From: a virus
Strand: one strand, 5' to 3'
Virus record (IMG/VR): IMGVR_UViG_3300038470_000079
Coordinates: 1-59,854 of that record
DNA length: 59,854 bases
Every line of letters begins with the position of its first letter. Within the stretch, counting starts at the first letter, position 1. The position numbers were made by a program, and so were the translations under genes. The notes under the pieces were generated by a model that did not search any database, had not been told where the DNA came from, and was given only the letters and a program-made list of their open reading frames with translations. Positions 57,597 to 59,854 of this stretch are shown here, in pieces.

Positions 57597-57688
57597 TGCC
57601 GGTTCTTCGGAGCGCCGGCAAGTCGGGCTAGTCCCAACCTACGCCCGATGTTCAAACCCTTACGCCCACTTCGGTGGGCGTTCTTTTT
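57597..57688 (+). ncRNA. C4/P4-CI-like antisense regulatory RNA
   Basis: A transcript of about 92 nt from the promoter above would fold into GCCGG/CCGGC (57598-57602, 57615-57619), TCGGGC/GCCCGA (57623-57628, 57643-57648) and the terminator hairpin. The core AGTCGGGCTAGTCCC...ACGCCCGATG is one I recall from the C4 antisense RNA family (P1/P7 c4, phage P4 CI RNA), which blocks expression of lytic genes through pairing and premature termination. The early rightward genes lie just downstream, as in those phages. A cmsearch would settle the family. Confidence 0.62.
57663..57688 (+). terminator. Rho-independent terminator of the small RNA
   Basis: CGCCCAC and GTGGGCG pair around a TTCG loop and are followed by TTCTTTTT. 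It is the strongest terminator in the window. It separates the small RNA from the early rightward operon, or could be the controlled stop through which the operon must read. Confidence 0.88.
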
Positions 57689-57708
57689 GCACGCTGTTGC
57701 AAAAAGGC

Positions 57709-57736
57709 TTGCAACGCTTGCAGCAACTGCTACACT
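57709..57736 (+). promoter_or_regulatory. Early rightward promoter with operator
   Basis: TTGCAA (57709-57714) and TACACT (57731-57736) are 16 bases apart, with the operator core AGCA-AC-TGCT at 57722-57731. A further TTGCAA copy lies at 57696. This would start transcription of the early block that continues through the circle joint. A fourth operator core (AGCATTTGCT) lies at 57822-57831 inside the first gene. Confidence 0.65.
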
Positions 57737-57778
57737 CGGCGCTCGTTTTCCGTGAAACCGGACCCAGAGGTGGGGATC

Positions 57779-57991
57779 GTGGTAGTACGCCTGCGCTTGT
57801 GGTGGCTGCGCCTTTGTCTGAAGCATTTGCTGCAACGCCTCAATCACCTTGCGAACGAACGTGACCACGCACTGTTCTGCTACGACATGGAGGTCGTCGA
57901 TGAAGTAGAAGCCAAAATCCGCCGCATCAGTCGTCGCTGTGCGCGCTTCGGCGCCGCCATCACCTACATCAACCAACGAAGGAAATCATGA
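57779..57991 (+). CDS. Small basic protein, first gene of the early block
   Basis: The frame gives 70 residues from GTG 57779, which has an AGAGGTGGGG stretch before it. GTG 57752 is also in frame but has no ribosome site. A Leu/Arg/Trp-rich start (VVVRLRLWWLRLCLKHLLQR) is followed by helices (EVVDEVEAKIRRISRRCARF). It could be a leader peptide or a small DNA-binding protein. It overlaps the next gene by 4 bases. Confidence 0.5.
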   Translation: MVVRLRLWWLRLCLKHLLQRLNHLANERDHALFCYDMEVVDEVEAKIRRISRRCARFGAAITYINQRRKS

Positions 57992-58464
57992 CCGTCCAAG
58001 TGACCATGACCTTTGCCACCGCGGCGGAAGCAGCCAGCGCGCTCGCACGCATGACCGGTGGCACCAAGGACGCACCGAACCCTCAGGCAAAGCCTGCGGC
58101 GACGGAAGCCGCTGCCGCTTCTTCGCCGCCTGCCGCGTCGGCAGCTGCATCCGAGACGAAGGCGCCGGCATCGACGAAGCCGCCCGCCGCTTCGCCGAAG
58201 CCCGAACCCGACAAGCCCAAGGCCCCGCCGCCCCCGCCCCTGCCGGCTGAACCCGAGGTCAAGTACGCGACCTCCGGTCTGCCCGAACTGATCAAGGAAG
58301 CCCAGGTCGCCGGCCGGATCGCCGACGTGAAGGCCTACCTGGCCGAGGTCGGCGTGGAGAAGGGCCCGCAGCTCGACACGAAGGGCGCCGACGCCATCGC
58401 CAAGGTGAAGGCCAAGGTGGAAGCCCTGGTCGCCGAGATCAAGGCCGCGGAAAGCGTGGCGTGA
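57988..58464 (+). CDS. Protein with disordered Pro/Ala linker, unknown
   Basis: This 158-residue protein (ATG 57988) has a short N-terminal strand-helix unit (TVQVTMTFATAAEAASALAR) and a long Ala/Pro/Lys linker. A C-terminal helical domain follows (GLPELIKEAQVAGRIADVKA, DAIAKVKAKVEALVAEIKAA). Its place before DUF2800 and the ssDNA-binding gene suggests a recombination role. No motif is recognised. Confidence 0.65.
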   Translation: MTVQVTMTFATAAEAASALARMTGGTKDAPNPQAKPAATEAAAASSPPAASAAASETKAPASTKPPAASPKPEPDKPKAPPPPPLPAEPEVKYATSGLPELIKEAQVAGRIADVKAYLAEVGVEKGPQLDTKGADAIAKVKAKVEALVAEIKAAESVA

Positions 58465-58613
58465 CCCTGACCGCGCTGGCGCAGGCGCTGCAAGAGGCCG
58501 GTCTGCGGTCTCCAGTGTCGCGCTGGCGCGATCTCCAACACTCACCGTGGGTGGCCTTGCGATACCAGATCGTGCACCACCCGCGCTACGACTTCAGAAC
58601 CGTACTCAAATGA
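58461..58613 (+). CDS. Tiny protein before the DUF2800 gene
   Basis: A 50-residue frame from GTG 58461 (GTGA overlap) reads ALAQALQEAGLRSPVSRWRD...PWVALRYQIVHHPRY and ends in an ATGA overlap. It is basic and helical at the start. Both overlaps support translation. Function unknown. Confidence 0.6.
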   Translation: MTLTALAQALQEAGLRSPVSRWRDLQHSPWVALRYQIVHHPRYDFRTVLK

Positions 58614-59854
58614 GCGATCACGCGCGTCTGAGCCCCAGCGGCTCCAAGAAGTGGTTCGCTTGCCCTGGCTCGTTGGCCCTCGAAGCCTTCGTCCCGAACG
58701 TGCCCAACGACTACAGCGACGACGGCACCGCGTGCCACCACGTGCTGGAGCAGTGCCTGAAGCAGCACATCGCCGGCTTGCCGGGCACCGACGCCGATGC
58801 GTACGTCGGCGACGAGATCCCGGTGAACGGATCCGATGAGCCGGAGCGCCTCTTCGAGTTCACCGACACGATGGCCGAGAAGACGCAGATCGTGATCGAC
58901 GGCGTGATCGCCCTGGCCGGTGAAGACATTCTCACGGCTGAAGAGCGCGTCGACTTCAGCGAAGACATCGCGATCCCGGACCAGTTCGGCACGCTGGACG
59001 TGTCGATCCTGCGTGTCGCGTTGAAGGAACTGTGCATCGCTGACGCGAAGTTCGGCTACCGGCCGGTGCCGGTGGAGCGCAACACGCAACTCATGACCTA
59101 CGCGCTGGCGAAGTACCGCCAGATCGAACTGATCTACGAGGTCGAGACCGTCCGGTTCTTCATCTTTCAGCCGACACTGCGGACCGAACCGTTCGAGTGG
59201 TCGTGCACGATCGAGGAACTGCTGGCCTTCGCCAGCACGCTGCGCAGCAAGGGTTGCAGCGTGCAGCTCGCCCAGCGCGAGTTCGATGACTGGCTACTGG
59301 ACACGCATGAGCCCCTCGACGGTGCCCCGTTCGATCTGCCCGCGGCGCTGCTGGACATGCACCCGCGCCTGAAGCAGTGGGCCGAAACCTTCCTGAACCC
59401 GCGCCCGAACGCCGAAGAGTGCGCCTTCTGCCGCGTGATGCACTGCTGCCCGAATGCGAGCCTCGAATTGCAGCGCCTGGCCGACGCGAACTTCGGCGTG
59501 ATCGCCGAGGACGAAGCCGCGGGCCGCGCTGCCGTGAACGCGGTCCAGAACTACTCGGCGCCGCGCCTGTCCGAAGCGATGAAGGCCGCGCCCTTCATGG
59601 AGGACTGGATCACCGCCGTGCGGGCCGAGACCGAGCGCAAGCTGCTGCGCGGCGAGGAAGTGGAGGGTTTCGGCTTGCAGCTGGGCCGCCAGGGCATTCG
59701 GCGCTGGAGGGATGCGGCCGAGGCCGAGGCCGAGTTCAAGCGCCAGCGCCTGAACATCGAGCAGATGTACAACCTCAAGCTGATCAGTCCCACGCAGGCC
59801 GAGAAGCTGGCCAAGGTGAAGAAGCCCAAGAAGGGCGAACAAGCCGTGAAGCCG
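58610..59854 (+). CDS. DUF2800-type RecB-like nuclease, continues at window start
   Basis: The gene starts at ATG 58610 and runs off the right end, continuing at 2..304. HARLSPSGSKKWFACPGSLA opens the family. ECAFCRVMHCCPNA is the C-terminal Cys cluster likely to hold an iron-sulfur or zinc site. GTLDVSILR and CIADAKFGYRPV-VE (D-A-K for the D-x-K catalytic pair) plus the later Q-L-M-T-Y-A motif are the PD-(D/E)XK (RecB/Cas4-like) core. It probably works as the recombination exonuclease with the DUF2815 ssDNA-binding protein. Confidence 0.85.
   Translation, partial: MSDHARLSPSGSKKWFACPGSLALEAFVPNVPNDYSDDGTACHHVLEQCLKQHIAGLPGTDADAYVGDEIPVNGSDEPERLFEFTDTMAEKTQIVIDGVIALAGEDILTAEERVDFSEDIAIPDQFGTLDVSILRVALKELCIADAKFGYRPVPVERNTQLMTYALAKYRQIELIYEVETVRFFIFQPTLRTEPFEWSCTIEELLAFASTLRSKGCSVQLAQREFDDWLLDTHEPLDGAPFDLPAALLDMHPRLKQWAETFLNPRPNAEECAFCRVMHCCPNASLELQRLADANFGVIAEDEAAGRAAVNAVQNYSAPRLSEAMKAAPFMEDWITAVRAETERKLLRGEEVEGFGLQLGRQGIRRWRDAAEAEAEFKRQRLNIEQMYNLKLISPTQAEKLAKVKKPKKGEQAVKP
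59728..59854. repeat. Terminal direct repeat, right copy
   Basis: This is the right copy of the 127-base terminal overlap, identical to 1-127. It lies within the DUF2800 gene, whose frame stays open across the joint. That supports closing the circle here. Confidence 0.95.

Noticed and set aside
57592-57864. An open frame of about 90 codons across the small RNA and terminator
   Set aside because: It reads through a strong terminator and the early promoter, and its sequence is the translation of a conserved RNA. Similar frames are often misannotated over C4-type RNAs.
1-59854. Integrase, attachment site, tRNA genes and phage RNA polymerase
   Set aside because: None was seen on either strand. 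Regulators and the C4-like RNA hint at temperate ancestry, but without an integrase I do not claim lysogeny by integration.

Overview
The window is a complete, circularly closed genome of a tailed phage infecting a GC-rich Gram-negative bacterium. The last 127 bases (59728-59854) repeat the first 127 exactly, so the unique unit is 59,727 bp and the gene cut at the right end continues at the left end. GH19 endolysin, Rz/Rz1 spanins and holin-like proteins show a Gram-negative host. P22/T7-like logic (portal, scaffold, coat, short adaptor proteins, large internal virion proteins, no tape measure, no sheath) points to a podovirus. I see no integrase, RNA polymerase, tRNA or PurZ.

Layout, as four transcription blocks. 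(1) Rightward early block, from about 57.7 kb through the circle joint to 16.4 kb: DUF2800 nuclease-like protein, a probable Acb2/Tad1-type cyclic-nucleotide sponge, DUF2815 ssDNA-binding protein, a structured RNA, family A DNA polymerase, HNH and VRR-NUC nucleases, SNF2-type helicase, three nucleotide hydrolases (HD, DUF5664, MazG-like), then a glycosyltransferase/methyltransferase cassette interrupted by two HNH-AP2 genes. (2) Leftward late block, 41.0 to 16.35 kb: terminase, portal, scaffold, coat, adaptors, tail proteins, internal virion proteins and lysis genes. (3) Rightward accessory block, 41.7-47.2 kb: small unknown genes, a duplication scar and an 18-bp tandem repeat gene. (4) Leftward replication block, 57.5-47.45 kb: Cro-like regulator, many small unknowns, AEP-type primase, a PAPS-reductase-like protein and a separate D5/P4-type SF3 helicase.

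Control appears concentrated at 57.54-57.76 kb, where a Cro-like gene, a C4/P4-CI-like small RNA with its own promoter and terminator, and the early rightward promoter share operators with core AGCA-N2-TGCT. The same operator sits over the promoter of the HNH gene at 9178. Genes are densely packed with ATGA/GTGA overlaps, so most translation is probably coupled. Two DnaA-box arrays flank the portal gene, and an inverted-repeat iteron structure lies beside the SF3 helicase gene. Both are candidate replication or regulatory sites.

All functional calls rest on reading motifs and remembered family signatures. No database search was run.
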